Below are positions 17,508 to 25,881 of a stretch of 64,000 bases of DNA, one piece after another. Position 1 is the stretch's first letter. Each line of letters begins with the position of its first letter. The notes under the pieces are model-generated. The model was not told the DNA's origin, did no database searches, and worked only from the letters and a program-made list of their open reading frames with translations. The position numbers were made by a program, and so were the translations under genes. Source of the stretch: Hungatella sp. UBA3048 (GTDB taxonomy: Bacteria; Bacillota; Clostridia; Lachnospirales; Lachnospiraceae); assembly GCA_002367105.1 (NCBI GenBank), contig DFCS01000003.1, positions 310,246 through 374,245 of the forward strand, read 5' to 3'.

Positions 17508-17713
17508 GTATAAAATTCTTATGATTTTCTAAACTTTTCCATTTTCCGGAACTTCTTTCGGAATATGCGCCAGAAGCAACGAGGAAAAAAAGAGAGTTAT
17601 CCATCAATTTTCAGACAAACAGTAAAATAAAAAATAACAAATTGGCTTTTACCCTCACATGCTCATATTTTCTGAATATATTTATACAAATGACAAAAAT
17701 AGGAACTTATCGA

Positions 17714-18367
17714 ATGAACGAGCATTATCCATTTGTAAATCCTCCCCTTCCATATGCTTACGATGCGCTGGAGCCGTGCATCGACGCACTGACCATGTGT
17801 CTCCATCATGACAGGCACTTACAAACCTATGTGAACAACCTTAACGAAGCCCTTAAAGACTGTCCGGACCTGCATAGCTGGTCACTGGAAAGGCTGCTCT
17901 GTAATGCAGACTGTCTGAAAAAAGATATTCGGCAGTCCATCCGGAATAACGGAGGCGGCGTTTTCAATCATATCTTTTATTTTAACGGCATGTCAAATTC
18001 TGAAACACGCTGTCAGGCCGGAAAGCTCTATGATGCAATTGTGGCTGAATTCGGGTGCGCAGAGGCTTTTTTTTATGAGTTTAAGGAAAAGGCACTGTCT
18101 GTTTTTGGTTCCGGATATGCATGGCTGACCGTAGACCAAAACTGCAAGCTTCAAATCATAACCACAGCAAACCAGGATACTCCTATTGTCCAAAACCTTT
18201 GTCCGGTACTTACCATAGACGTTTGGGAACATGCCTATTATTTAATGCATTACAATGACCGGGCAGCATACATTCAAAACTGGTTCAATGTGGTGGACTG
18301 GGAGTGTGCCAATATGCATTATATGGAATGCCTGGATTGTTTTGATTGCAGGAAATGCCGTAACTAA
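17714..18367 (+). CDS. Fe/Mn superoxide dismutase family protein with Cys-rich tail
   Basis: A 217-residue Fe/Mn superoxide dismutase. The metal ligands are visible: His31 in LHHDRH, a histidine in GGVFNHIFYFNG, and Asp and His in DVWEHAYY; the closing motif NWFNVVDW is also typical. It would convert superoxide to oxygen and peroxide, useful to an anaerobe meeting air. Unusual features are extra cysteines (Cys22, Cys29 and others) and a tail with the pattern CLDCFDCRKC, absent from standard enzymes. The start at 17714 has AGGAAC upstream; an in-frame ATG at 17690 has none. It is a lone plus-strand gene, convergent with the flavin protein gene. Confidence 0.88.
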   Translation: MNEHYPFVNPPLPYAYDALEPCIDALTMCLHHDRHLQTYVNNLNEALKDCPDLHSWSLERLLCNADCLKKDIRQSIRNNGGGVFNHIFYFNGMSNSETRCQAGKLYDAIVAEFGCAEAFFYEFKEKALSVFGSGYAWLTVDQNCKLQIITTANQDTPIVQNLCPVLTIDVWEHAYYLMHYNDRAAYIQNWFNVVDWECANMHYMECLDCFDCRKCRN

Positions 18368-18421
18368 AGTTCCAACCCCCTCTCTTCTAAGCGGAGCAGG
18401 GAACCTGTTTCCAATAAAAAA

Positions 18422-18466
18422 CACCGCCTTGTGCATGCCTGGTAAAATAATAGCCAGACATGCACA
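18422..18466 (-). terminator. imperfect hairpin related to the one at 19481
   Basis: A 14-bp stem with one mismatch (18429-18442 with 18453-18466) lies between two convergent genes, and a run of six T follows on the minus side just beyond a GGCGGTG block. It would end the minus-strand flavin protein gene. Its left half, 18422-18441, resembles 19482-19501 at all but two or three positions, though the right arm is incomplete. Confidence 0.55.
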
Positions 18467-18501
18467 AAACGGAGCTTCGCAATCCGCTTCTTTACTTGAA
18501 G

Positions 18502-18894
18502 TTAAAATTTTATTATCTCAGGCTTATCTGTAAGTGATGCGATCGTTGCGGTAGCTTCTTTTAAATAAAAGACTTCGGTATTACCATCATCAGCCGCGTA
18601 CATCTTTTTTAACATAGGATAGGTGTCTAACATATGCTGCCTTGCTTCATTCCGGTCATCCTCAACAGCCACAGCTTCTATACGAATCCACTTATTACCG
18701 GCCATTCCGCAGATTTCAATTTTCGGATTCGCATGTATCTGTTTTGAAACATCTTTAATCTTTCCGGTTTGAATATAGAGCCTGTCTTCAAAAATGTCCA
18801 CTGTTCCAAATGGGCGGACCCTTGGCTGGTCGCCATCCATGGTTGCAATATAATATGTTCCGCACTTTTTTAAAAATTCATAAACTTCTTTCAC
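18502..18894 (-). CDS. pyridoxamine 5'-phosphate oxidase family (flavin-binding) protein
   Basis: About 130 residues with the split-barrel flavin-binding fold: FLKKCGTYYIATMDGDQPRVRPFG at the start is split here as ATMDGDQPRVRPFG, followed by LYIQTGKIKDVSKQI. Members bind FMN or F420 and act as small reductases or redox sensors; they are usually not true PNP oxidases. The likely start is GTG at 18894, with GGAGG 8 bases upstream; longer in-frame starts at 18909 and 18984 lack a site. The gene is divergent from an HxlR regulator with overlapping promoters, so it is the probable target of that regulator. Confidence 0.85.
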   Translation of the reverse strand: MKEVYEFLKKCGTYYIATMDGDQPRVRPFGTVDIFEDRLYIQTGKIKDVSKQIHANPKIEICGMAGNKWIRIEAVAVEDDRNEARQHMLDTYPMLKKMYAADDGNTEVFYLKEATATIASLTDKPEIIKF

Positions 18895-18920
18895 TCGCTT
18901 ATCCTCCATATTCGCAGGGA

Positions 18921-18976
18921 TTGACTGCTGTTTTTCTTTGCTATATAATAGTACGACAATAAGATATGCTTTACAA
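18921..18976. promoter_or_regulatory. overlapping divergent promoters of hxlR and the flavin protein
   Basis: Plus strand: TTGACT (18921-18926), 17 bases, TATAAT (18944-18949) for the HxlR gene. Minus strand: TTGTAA (18976-18971), 17 bases, TACTAT (18953-18948) for the flavin protein gene. The two -10 boxes overlap by two bases, so polymerase can use only one promoter at a time. Confidence 0.7.
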
Positions 18977-18981
18977 GTAGG

Positions 18982-19018
18982 CATATGATTATGACATAGT
19001 CATAAAAATATGACTATT
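18982..19018. promoter_or_regulatory. candidate HxlR operator
   Basis: The sequence holds the palindrome ATGAC-ATA-GTCAT (18990-19002) and, after four A, a related ATGACTAT half-site. It lies between the divergent promoters and the hxlR start, where bound protein could block either transcript. Confidence 0.45.
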
Positions 19019-19038
19019 AGAGAAGGAGCGGATGCTTG

Positions 19039-19461
19039 ATGTCTGATAAATTTGATGCAAACAAATTATGTCCCGTAAATGTAACGCAGAATTTATTGAT
19101 GGGCAAATGGAAATTAACTATTTTATGGATTGTAAGCCGCAGAACAAGGAGGTTTGGTGAGCTGCAAAAGCTTATACCCGACGTGTCCCGCGGAGTCCTT
19201 GTACAGCAGCTGAAAGAATTGGAACGAGATAACCTCATTCATAGAGAAGTATATAAGGAAGTGCCGCCAAAAGTAGAATATTCCATTACGGGCATTGGGG
19301 AAAGCTTTATTCCCATTATGACTCAGATTATGGAGTGGGGTGCATCATATATAAATAAAACGACCACCTGCAATGTTGATATCTGCATCGCCAATAACTT
19401 TCCCTGTTCTAAATGTCATGAAATGTTAAATCTTGAGAAGGAAGCCATTGAGGATTTATAA
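19039..19461 (+). CDS. HxlR family transcriptional regulator
   Basis: A 140-residue winged-helix regulator of the HxlR type: LCPVN near the N-terminus with the conserved cysteine, then LMGKWKLTILWIVS and RRTRRFGELQKLIPDVSRGV for the recognition region. Members respond to reactive electrophiles, hypochlorite, formaldehyde or diamide, often through that cysteine. The C-terminus carries an extra cluster CNVDICIANNFPCSKC, four cysteines in about 16 residues. TTG at 19036 is possible, but ATG at 19039 is 8 bases after AGAAGGAG. Divergent from the flavin protein, which is a plausible target. Confidence 0.9.
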   Translation: MSDKFDANKLCPVNVTQNLLMGKWKLTILWIVSRRTRRFGELQKLIPDVSRGVLVQQLKELERDNLIHREVYKEVPPKVEYSITGIGESFIPIMTQIMEWGASYINKTTTCNVDICIANNFPCSKCHEMLNLEKEAIEDL

Positions 19462-19480
19462 TAATTTTCTCTATAAACTG

Positions 19481-19536
19481 GCACCGCCTTGTATATGCCT
19501 GCTTAACTGGACAGGCATATACAAGGCGGTGCTTTT
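19481..19536 (+). terminator. strong 21-bp hairpin terminator
   Basis: A perfect 21-bp stem pairs 19481-19501 with 19512-19532 around a 10-base loop and ends in TTTT. It follows the HxlR gene by 20 bases and precedes the stop of the convergent adaptor gene. The arm sequence recurs in part at 18422-18441. Confidence 0.85.
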
Positions 19537-19562
19537 CTTATGTTCTTTTACCTGGTTAAAGC

Positions 19563-20735
19563 TTACCTTACAGTCAGCACATGAACTTTTTTTCCGTCTT
19601 CTAAAGGACTGCTGCTCTGCATTACCACTTCATCCCCTTCGGACAATCCCTGGGTCACCTCATAATAAGCGTTCTTTTTCTTTCCCTCTGTGACCGCCGT
19701 CTTTACCACGGTTCCACTTGAAACCTTATAAACGAAAGACCCGGAGTCATCGGACTGGATGCACTTTGCCGGAATGTATACAGAAGTGTTTTCCTTATTA
19801 TCGGATACCCTTATATCCGCCGTCATGCCAATATAACTGACCTTGCTTGCCTCTTCCAGCTGTACGGTCACCGTGAACATCCCTGTGGAAGCATTGCTGA
19901 CTGCGGATATCTCAGAGATCGTTCCCTGGCAGCTCTCACCCAATGACTGGAGGCTTACATTCATGGGCATTCCTGTTTTCAGCTGGTCAATGTCCATATC
20001 GGCCACCTGAATCTTCACCTTCTTGCCGCTGTCGTCAATCACCGCCATGGCCTTAACCTGCGGGGAAACCATTTGACCAACTTCCACATAAACATTTGTT
20101 ATCATTCCGGATAAGGGTGATGTAACCGTGCAGTCATCGTATTTTTTCTGCACAATATCCAGTGCAGCCCTGGCGCTGTCCATCTGGGCCTTTGTGACCT
20201 CATAATTGCCTGTCTGCCCGTTTCTTGCCGCCTGAAGCTGTACGGACGCCGAATCCATCTGCGCCTTGGCACCCTCATATTCTGCCTGGGAAACAGCTCC
20301 GCCGGAATATAAGGCTTCCATCCGGCTAAAATTATCTCTGGCTGTATTAAAGGCAATTTCCGCCGGCCTTACGCTTGTATTTTGCTGACTTGCCTTCTCT
20401 GCATTTTTAAAAGCGGCTTCTGCTGCCTGGTAGCCTGCCTTTGCCTGTTCCAGCTGAAGCCTTGCATCCTGATTATCTACCTGGAACAAAACGTCTCCTG
20501 CATTTATATGATCCCCCTGCTTTACCGGGATCTCTATAATTTTTCCATTGCTGTTTGGCATCACATCAACACTGCTGAGTGCTTCCACGGTTCCCTGCCA
20601 CACCATGGTGGACAAATCCTTACCTGATTTCGCTACCGCTACGGTTACCTCAGTCTGTTTACTCTCTCCCGCACATCCGGTAAGAAGGCCCACCAGCATT
20701 GCCGTCGCCATAAAACCTGTGATCAATTTTCTCAT
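19563..20735 (-). CDS. membrane fusion lipoprotein (efflux adaptor)
   Basis: About 390 residues. A signal peptide ends in the lipobox LLTGC, so the mature protein is probably lipid-anchored on the outer face of the membrane. It then shows lipoyl halves (KIIEIPVKQGDHINAGD and SPLSGMITNVYVEVG), a coiled-coil hairpin and a C-terminal barrel with TVVKTAVTEGKKK. This is an RND/MacA-type periplasmic adaptor. The ATG at 20735 with AGGAGG upstream is preferred to the in-frame start at 20765. It is the last gene of the MarR-ABC-ABC-adaptor-adaptor run, with 26 bases between it and the previous adaptor. Confidence 0.88.
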   Translation of the reverse strand: MRKLITGFMATAMLVGLLTGCAGESKQTEVTVAVAKSGKDLSTMVWQGTVEALSSVDVMPNSNGKIIEIPVKQGDHINAGDVLFQVDNQDARLQLEQAKAGYQAAEAAFKNAEKASQQNTSVRPAEIAFNTARDNFSRMEALYSGGAVSQAEYEGAKAQMDSASVQLQAARNGQTGNYEVTKAQMDSARAALDIVQKKYDDCTVTSPLSGMITNVYVEVGQMVSPQVKAMAVIDDSGKKVKIQVADMDIDQLKTGMPMNVSLQSLGESCQGTISEISAVSNASTGMFTVTVQLEEASKVSYIGMTADIRVSDNKENTSVYIPAKCIQSDDSGSFVYKVSSGTVVKTAVTEGKKKNAYYEVTQGLSEGDEVVMQSSSPLEDGKKVHVLTVR

Positions 20736-20761
20736 CTTTTCCGACCTCCTGTAAGCCCTTT

Positions 20762-21442
20762 TCATTTCAGATGTATTTTAACAGATGCATTCATCCCAAA
20801 AACAAGGGGAAGATCTTCTTCGTTTTCAATCGTCACCTTAATTGGTATCAGCTGCGTCACTTTTGTATATTCCCCGCTGGTGTTAAAGCTCATATTACCG
20901 GAAAAATAGGTTTGAGTGGCCGGGTCGATCTCCGTCACCTGCCCTTTAAAGGTTTTTCCGGGATATGCATCGATTTTTACATCCACCCGCTGTCCTAAGT
21001 GAACCTTCATGATATCTGTTTCTTCCACATTTACCCCTATGTATAGATTTGAGGTATCGGCTACCTGTGCCAGTTCTGATCCCAGAGCCACCGTCTGATT
21101 CACGGCTCCGTCATTTTTTACCACTGTTCCTGTAATGGGGGAACTGATGTAAGGAAGGACCTCCTGCCGTCCCATTACCTGATCCTGCTCTACCAAGTCC
21201 CCATTTTCCACATCCCATGATAAAAGCTTACCGCTAGCTACTGCTTTTATGGAATAAAGCTTTGCCGTTACTTTTGCATTATCGGTTTTAAAGTAAGAGA
21301 TACTGGAATCATAGATATAATATCCGACCCCGCATCCGGCAAGCACCAGTATGAGCAGCAGAGGAGCTAAGATCTTTTTTAGTTTTCCTGTTCCTGTCTT
21401 TATTTCCTGATCCTCAATATTAATATGTTTGTTTTCCTGCAT
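20762..21442 (-). CDS. HlyD-like membrane fusion protein
   Basis: About 226 residues with an N-terminal cytoplasmic part, one membrane helix (ILAPLLLILVLAGCGVGYYI) and a compact extracellular region with lipoyl-like halves (VASGKLLSWDVENGD and SSPITGTVVKNDGAV) but almost no coiled coil. This is the short EmrA/HlyD form. The ATG at 21442 is preceded by GGAG; upstream in-frame starts at 21499 and 21457 look weaker. It begins 20 bases after the second ABC gene. The helix contains LAGC, but an uncleaved anchor fits better than a lipobox because the N-terminus is long. Confidence 0.82.
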   Translation of the reverse strand: MQENKHINIEDQEIKTGTGKLKKILAPLLLILVLAGCGVGYYIYDSSISYFKTDNAKVTAKLYSIKAVASGKLLSWDVENGDLVEQDQVMGRQEVLPYISSPITGTVVKNDGAVNQTVALGSELAQVADTSNLYIGVNVEETDIMKVHLGQRVDVKIDAYPGKTFKGQVTEIDPATQTYFSGNMSFNTSGEYTKVTQLIPIKVTIENEEDLPLVFGMNASVKIHLK

Positions 21443-21461
21443 ATTTTTTCTCTCCATTCTA

Positions 21462-23300
21462 TTATTGATCTGCAAACTGACTGTGGTACAGATCTGCATA
21501 AAATCCTTTCTTTTCCAACAGCGATTCGTGATTACCCTGTTCTATGATATCGCCGTCCTTCATAACCAGAATCAAGTCTGCATCCCGAATGGTGGAAAGG
21601 CGGTGGGCGATTACAAAGCTGGTTCTGCCCTGCATTAATTTACCCATTGCCTTTTGGATCAAGACTTCTGTTCTTGTATCAATGGAACTGGTTGCCTCAT
21701 CCAGTATCAAGATCTTTGGATCCGCTAAAATCGTCCTGGCAATCGTCAAAAGCTGCTTTTGCCCCTGGGATAGGTTACTGGATTCCTCGTTGATCACCAT
21801 GTGATAGCCACCCGGTAATGACCGGATGAATTCATCACAGTGAGCCGCTTTTGCCGCCTCTATGACTTCTTCATCTGTCTTATCAAAATTTCCATACCGG
21901 ATATTATCCATAACAGATGCATTGTACAGCCATGTTTCCTGAAGCACCATACCGAACATGGATCGTAAATACCCTCTTGTAAAATCCAGGGTGTCATGAC
22001 CGTCGATCAAAATATGACCGGAATTTAATTCATAAAATCTCATCAGCAATTTCACCACCGTTGTTTTACCCGCTCCAGTGGGACCTACGATGGCAACCAT
22101 CTGGCCGGCATCTATGGCGGAAGAGAAATCGTGGATGATCATTGTATTGGGCGAATAGCCAAAACAAACATTTTTAAATTCCACATTTCCCTGGATCTCC
22201 TGCAGCTGGATCGGCGCCCCGTTTTCCGGTACCTCATCCTGCTCTTCTAAAAACTCAAATACACGCTCAGCTGCCGCTGCTGTGGACTGCAGTGTGTTGG
22301 ATACGTTGGCAATCTGTGAAATGGGCTGCATAAAGGACCTCATGTATTGGATAAATGCCTGGACGTCTCCAATCTCAATCACCTTTTCTACCGTTAAATA
22401 TCCGCCTAATAGACAGACACCGACATAGCCTAAGTTGCTGACAAAGGTCATGATGGGCATCATCATACCTGATAAAAACTGGGATTTCCAGGCTGACCCA
22501 TATAATTTATGGTTGATGGTCCGGAATTTTTCAATTGCTTCCTGTTCTCCGTTAAATATCTGAACCACATTATGGCCGCTGTAAATTTCTTCAATATGGC
22601 CGTTTAAGTATCCAAGGCTCTCCTGCTGCTTCTGGAAATATTTCTGGGATTTTTTTACCACCCCCATAATCAGGCCCATGGAAACAAATAGGACCAAAAC
22701 AGCCACCAGGGTCATCCGAATGCTGATGGATATCATCATGATCACGATTCCCACCAGTGTGGTCACTGAGGTGATGATCTGGGTCAGGCTCTGATTCAAT
22801 GTCTGGCTCACCGTATCCACATCATTGGTGATCCTTGACAATATCTCACCATGAGTTCTTGTATCATAATAATTAAGGGGAAGACGATTCATCTTCTCTG
22901 AAATATTCTTCCTGAGCTCATAAGTGACCTTCATGCTGATGCCTGACATGATATAGCTCTGCAAATAAGAAAATGCAGCTGATACCAGATAAAGCACCAC
23001 CAAAAGCAGCAGACGGTTTCGGATATACCGAAAATCCGTCAATAATCCGGTCCCCATTGCCCAGGCAATCAGGCCTTCAAACAGTTTTGTCGTGGCCTTT
23101 CCTAAAATCTTTGGTCCTGCAATGGAAAATACGGAGGAACAGCTGGCAAACAGAATCACGACAAATACGGAGGTTTTATATGGCTTTAAATAATCGACCA
23201 GGTGCAGCATGGTTCCTTTGAAGTCCTTTGCACTCTCTGGTTTGCCGTGCATTCCGCCTCCCGGGCCCATGGGGGAACTGGATGGTTTTTTCTCTGTCAT
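21462..23300 (-). CDS. ABC exporter half-transporter, canonical ATP site
   Basis: A 612-residue half-transporter: six membrane helices (about 35-330) then an ATPase domain with Walker A GPTGAGKTT, signature LSQGQKQ, Walker B with glutamate LILDEATSSID, and H-loop IAHR. All catalytic residues are intact. It overlaps the preceding half-transporter gene by 4 bases, so the two form a heterodimeric type IV exporter of the BmrCD/TM287-288 class, usually multidrug or lipid exporters. A glycine/proline-rich N-terminus (SSPMGPGGGMHG) precedes the first helix. Confidence 0.94.
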   Translation of the reverse strand: MTEKKPSSSPMGPGGGMHGKPESAKDFKGTMLHLVDYLKPYKTSVFVVILFASCSSVFSIAGPKILGKATTKLFEGLIAWAMGTGLLTDFRYIRNRLLLLVVLYLVSAAFSYLQSYIMSGISMKVTYELRKNISEKMNRLPLNYYDTRTHGEILSRITNDVDTVSQTLNQSLTQIITSVTTLVGIVIMMISISIRMTLVAVLVLFVSMGLIMGVVKKSQKYFQKQQESLGYLNGHIEEIYSGHNVVQIFNGEQEAIEKFRTINHKLYGSAWKSQFLSGMMMPIMTFVSNLGYVGVCLLGGYLTVEKVIEIGDVQAFIQYMRSFMQPISQIANVSNTLQSTAAAAERVFEFLEEQDEVPENGAPIQLQEIQGNVEFKNVCFGYSPNTMIIHDFSSAIDAGQMVAIVGPTGAGKTTVVKLLMRFYELNSGHILIDGHDTLDFTRGYLRSMFGMVLQETWLYNASVMDNIRYGNFDKTDEEVIEAAKAAHCDEFIRSLPGGYHMVINEESSNLSQGQKQLLTIARTILADPKILILDEATSSIDTRTEVLIQKAMGKLMQGRTSFVIAHRLSTIRDADLILVMKDGDIIEQGNHESLLEKKGFYADLYHSQFADQ

Positions 23301-25027
23301 TTCAATTCCTCCTCGCTAAGCTGTGACAATGCAATCTCCCGGTAAACCTCACAGCTTTTCATCAATTCCCTGTGAGTTCCTTTTCCGGCAATCCTGCCAT
23401 GCTCCAAAACAATAATCTGGTCTGCATTCATGATCGTACTGATGCGCTGTGCCACCAAAAAGATCGTACTGTCACCGGTTTTTTCACGAAGGGCCGCCCG
23501 AAGCTTTGCATCTGTTTTAAAATCCAGAGCGGAAAAGCTGTCATCGAACACATTAACAGGCGCTCTTTTTACAAGGGCACGGGCAATGGAAAGACGCTGC
23601 TTTTGTCCGCCTGATACATTTCCTCCTCCCTGGGCAATGGTTGACTCTAAGCCATCCGCCTTGGAATGAATAAATTCTGTGGCCTGAGCTGTTTGTGCAG
23701 CCTCTTCTATCTGTTCCCTGGTGGCATACCGGTCTCCATACATCAGGTTGCTTTCAATTGTCCCTGAAAATAAGATCCCTTTTTGGGGAACAAATCCGAT
23801 TGTCCCCCGCAATTGGTGAATGGGCCAATCCTTGATATTTATTCCATCAATCAGGATTTCCCCTGACGTCACATCGTAGAATCTGGGAAGTAAGTTCACT
23901 AACGTGCTTTTTCCGCTTCCCGTAGCGCCGATAAATGCCGTGGTACGCCCCGGCATCGCCGTAAACGTAATGTTATGTAACACATCCTCATCTGCATCCG
24001 GATACCGGAACGATACATCCCGGTATTCCACAACCCCCTTGGGAGACTCTGGGATTTCAGCCGCATCCATGGGATCCGCAATGGAGGGCTCCGTCTGAAG
24101 CACTTCGACAACACGCCTGATGGAGACGATCGCTCTTGGGATCATAATGAACATCATGGTCATCATCAGAAATGCCATGATGATCTGCATAACGTACTGC
24201 ATATAGGCCATCATATCTCCCACCTCCATACGGAAGGAGGATACTGCCTTTGACCCTACCCATATGATCAGAAGATTGGTCAGATTCATAATCAGCATCA
24301 TGGCCGGCATCATACCGGAGGTGACTCTATTGACAAACAAATTTGTCTCAGTCAGCCTTACATTCACCTTTTCAAACCGCTTTTCCTCAAAACGCTGGGT
24401 GTTAAATGCCCTGATTACCAGCGTTCCTTCCAGGCTCTCTCTTACAACCAGGTTTAATCGGTCAATGAGCTTCTGAACAAATTGAAAACTTGGCATAACA
24501 GCCGCAAGCATACTTAAAACCACTACTAACAATAACGCCACGGAAAGTGCAATAATCCAAGACATTGATTTATTTTTGTCAAGTGCATGGATCACGCCTC
24601 CAACTCCCAGGATCGGAGCGTAAAATACAATCCGGATCACCATAACGATCAGCTGCTGGATCTGGGTGATATCGTTTGTTGTCCTTGTGATCAGGGAAGA
24701 GGTGGAGTATTTCTCCAGCTCTGTATTGGAAAAGCTTTCTATCTTCGCGAATATGTCCTGGCGCATATCCCGGCTGACACCGGCCGCTATTCTGGCGGCG
24801 ATGAAACCCACTAAAATCGTACAGCAGGCACTAATAAGGGCGATGCCCAACATTTGAAATCCCACTTTCAGAATGTAAGAGGTGTTGCCCGTTGTTATTC
24901 CTTTATTTACAATATCAGACATGAAATCAGGAAGTGATAAGTCACAAGTCGCCTGACTATATAACAGTGCTACAGACACTGCTAAAAATAAAATATATGG
25001 CTTAAAATACCGGAAAAATATTTTCAC
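23297..25027 (-). CDS. ABC exporter half-transporter, degenerate ATP site
   Basis: About 576 residues: six membrane helices then an ATPase domain with Walker A GATGSGKST and signature VSGGQKQR. The Walker B ends VFDDSFSALD, so aspartate replaces the catalytic glutamate, and the H-loop histidine is glutamine (VAQR). This is the pattern of the degenerate-site subunit in heterodimeric exporters. The GTG at 25027, with AGGAGGG 7 bases upstream, is the likely start; an in-frame ATG at 25051 is less well placed. The MarR regulator gene lies 107 bases upstream in the same direction. Confidence 0.93.
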   Translation of the reverse strand: MKIFFRYFKPYILFLAVSVALLYSQATCDLSLPDFMSDIVNKGITTGNTSYILKVGFQMLGIALISACCTILVGFIAARIAAGVSRDMRQDIFAKIESFSNTELEKYSTSSLITRTTNDITQIQQLIVMVIRIVFYAPILGVGGVIHALDKNKSMSWIIALSVALLLVVVLSMLAAVMPSFQFVQKLIDRLNLVVRESLEGTLVIRAFNTQRFEEKRFEKVNVRLTETNLFVNRVTSGMMPAMMLIMNLTNLLIIWVGSKAVSSFRMEVGDMMAYMQYVMQIIMAFLMMTMMFIMIPRAIVSIRRVVEVLQTEPSIADPMDAAEIPESPKGVVEYRDVSFRYPDADEDVLHNITFTAMPGRTTAFIGATGSGKSTLVNLLPRFYDVTSGEILIDGINIKDWPIHQLRGTIGFVPQKGILFSGTIESNLMYGDRYATREQIEEAAQTAQATEFIHSKADGLESTIAQGGGNVSGGQKQRLSIARALVKRAPVNVFDDSFSALDFKTDAKLRAALREKTGDSTIFLVAQRISTIMNADQIIVLEHGRIAGKGTHRELMKSCEVYREIALSQLSEEELK

Positions 25028-25134
25028 ATTTATTCCCTCCTTTCCTCTCATCTCTAATACTTTCTTTCAAACATTTTGTAGATCTGTCTGTCTTTTCTAT
25101 ATCTGTCTTTATCCTCTGCAATCTACTTTATTCC

Positions 25135-25623
25135 TCACATATCCTTTTCTTTCATCATTGAAACCACTTCTTTCTCCATTAGTTCTGTAAACTTTTTCCA
25201 TAATTCAATTAATTTACATGCATCCTCTTCTCCCATACCAATAACTACCCGCTCCAGGAGGTCACTCATACCTCCCGAGCACTTCTTCCATAGTTTTTCT
25301 CCATCTTCCGTTAAGGAAACACAGATATTCCTGCGGCTTTTGGAATCTATTTCTCTGTATATCAAGCCCCTTTCCTCCAGTGAATTCAGCATCCGGGATG
25401 TTGCCGATAATGCAATATTCATCCTCTTGGCCAGATCAGATACATGGATCCCCTTCTTTTCCGGATGTTCGTTCATACCGGTCCATATTTGATGCAGTGC
25501 AAAGAATTCGCTGCGTGTGATGCCTTCCGGAATACAGTTTCTATGGAGGCTTTGCTTTCTTCCCATCATCATAGCTAATTCCGTTTTAAACTTTTTTATG
25601 TAATCTTCCTGTCCATCCTTCAC
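25135..25623 (-). CDS. MarR family transcriptional regulator
   Basis: A 162-residue winged-helix protein. The central helix-turn-helix includes VSDLAKRMNIALSATSRMLN and the wing follows (ERGLIYREIDSKSRRNICVSLT). MarR proteins bind palindromes as dimers and are released by toxic small ligands. It heads the exporter operon, so it probably represses its own unit. A perfect palindrome AATGTTAACATT lies between the promoter and the gene. The start is GTG, six bases after a run of seven G. Confidence 0.92.
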   Translation of the reverse strand: MKDGQEDYIKKFKTELAMMMGRKQSLHRNCIPEGITRSEFFALHQIWTGMNEHPEKKGIHVSDLAKRMNIALSATSRMLNSLEERGLIYREIDSKSRRNICVSLTEDGEKLWKKCSGGMSDLLERVVIGMGEEDACKLIELWKKFTELMEKEVVSMMKEKDM

Positions 25624-25652
25624 GATAAACCCCCCCTATTTTTTTACTTAAC

Positions 25653-25707
25653 AATGTTAACATTTTTCAATGTTTATCATTCTACATCCGTTTAAACGAC
25701 GTGTCAA
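25653..25707 (-). promoter_or_regulatory. MarR-operon promoter and operator
   Basis: On the minus strand TTGACA (25707-25702), a 17-base spacer and TAGAAT (25684-25679) form a strong promoter. The spacer contains the palindrome CGTTTAAACG (25689-25698). A second perfect palindrome, AATGTTAACATT (25653-25664), lies about 15-25 bases past the -10 box, where MarR binding would block transcription. Confidence 0.7.
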
Positions 25708-25790
25708 TTGTTTTTTCGTTAAAATTCGATACAGGAATTGTATAATAGGTACACGCAAAAATCATTTCATAAAGGTATCCGGACAGAAAA

Positions 25791-25830
25791 ACCATGGAGC
25801 AACCTGATCTGGATAAGGTTGCCCCATGGT
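25791..25830 (-). terminator. terminator of the second beta-glucoside operon
   Basis: A 15-bp stem with one mismatch (25791-25805 with 25816-25830) and a 10-base loop is followed on the minus side by TTTT. It lies 52 bases after the GH1 stop codon. Confidence 0.75.
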
Positions 25831-25881
25831 TCATAAAGTCCGTTAAAATTACCTGTTATTTCCATTGCTTACAATCAATTT

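Noticed and set aside
17440..17607. N-terminal extension of the MacA-like adaptor
   Set aside because: It covers the promoter at 17479-17507 and lacks a ribosome site, while ATG 17439 has AGGAGGG.
25081..25115. short CTGTCT-type direct repeats between marR and the exporter genes
   Set aside because: Low-complexity pyrimidine-rich sequence without clear unit spacing; not a CRISPR or regulatory array.
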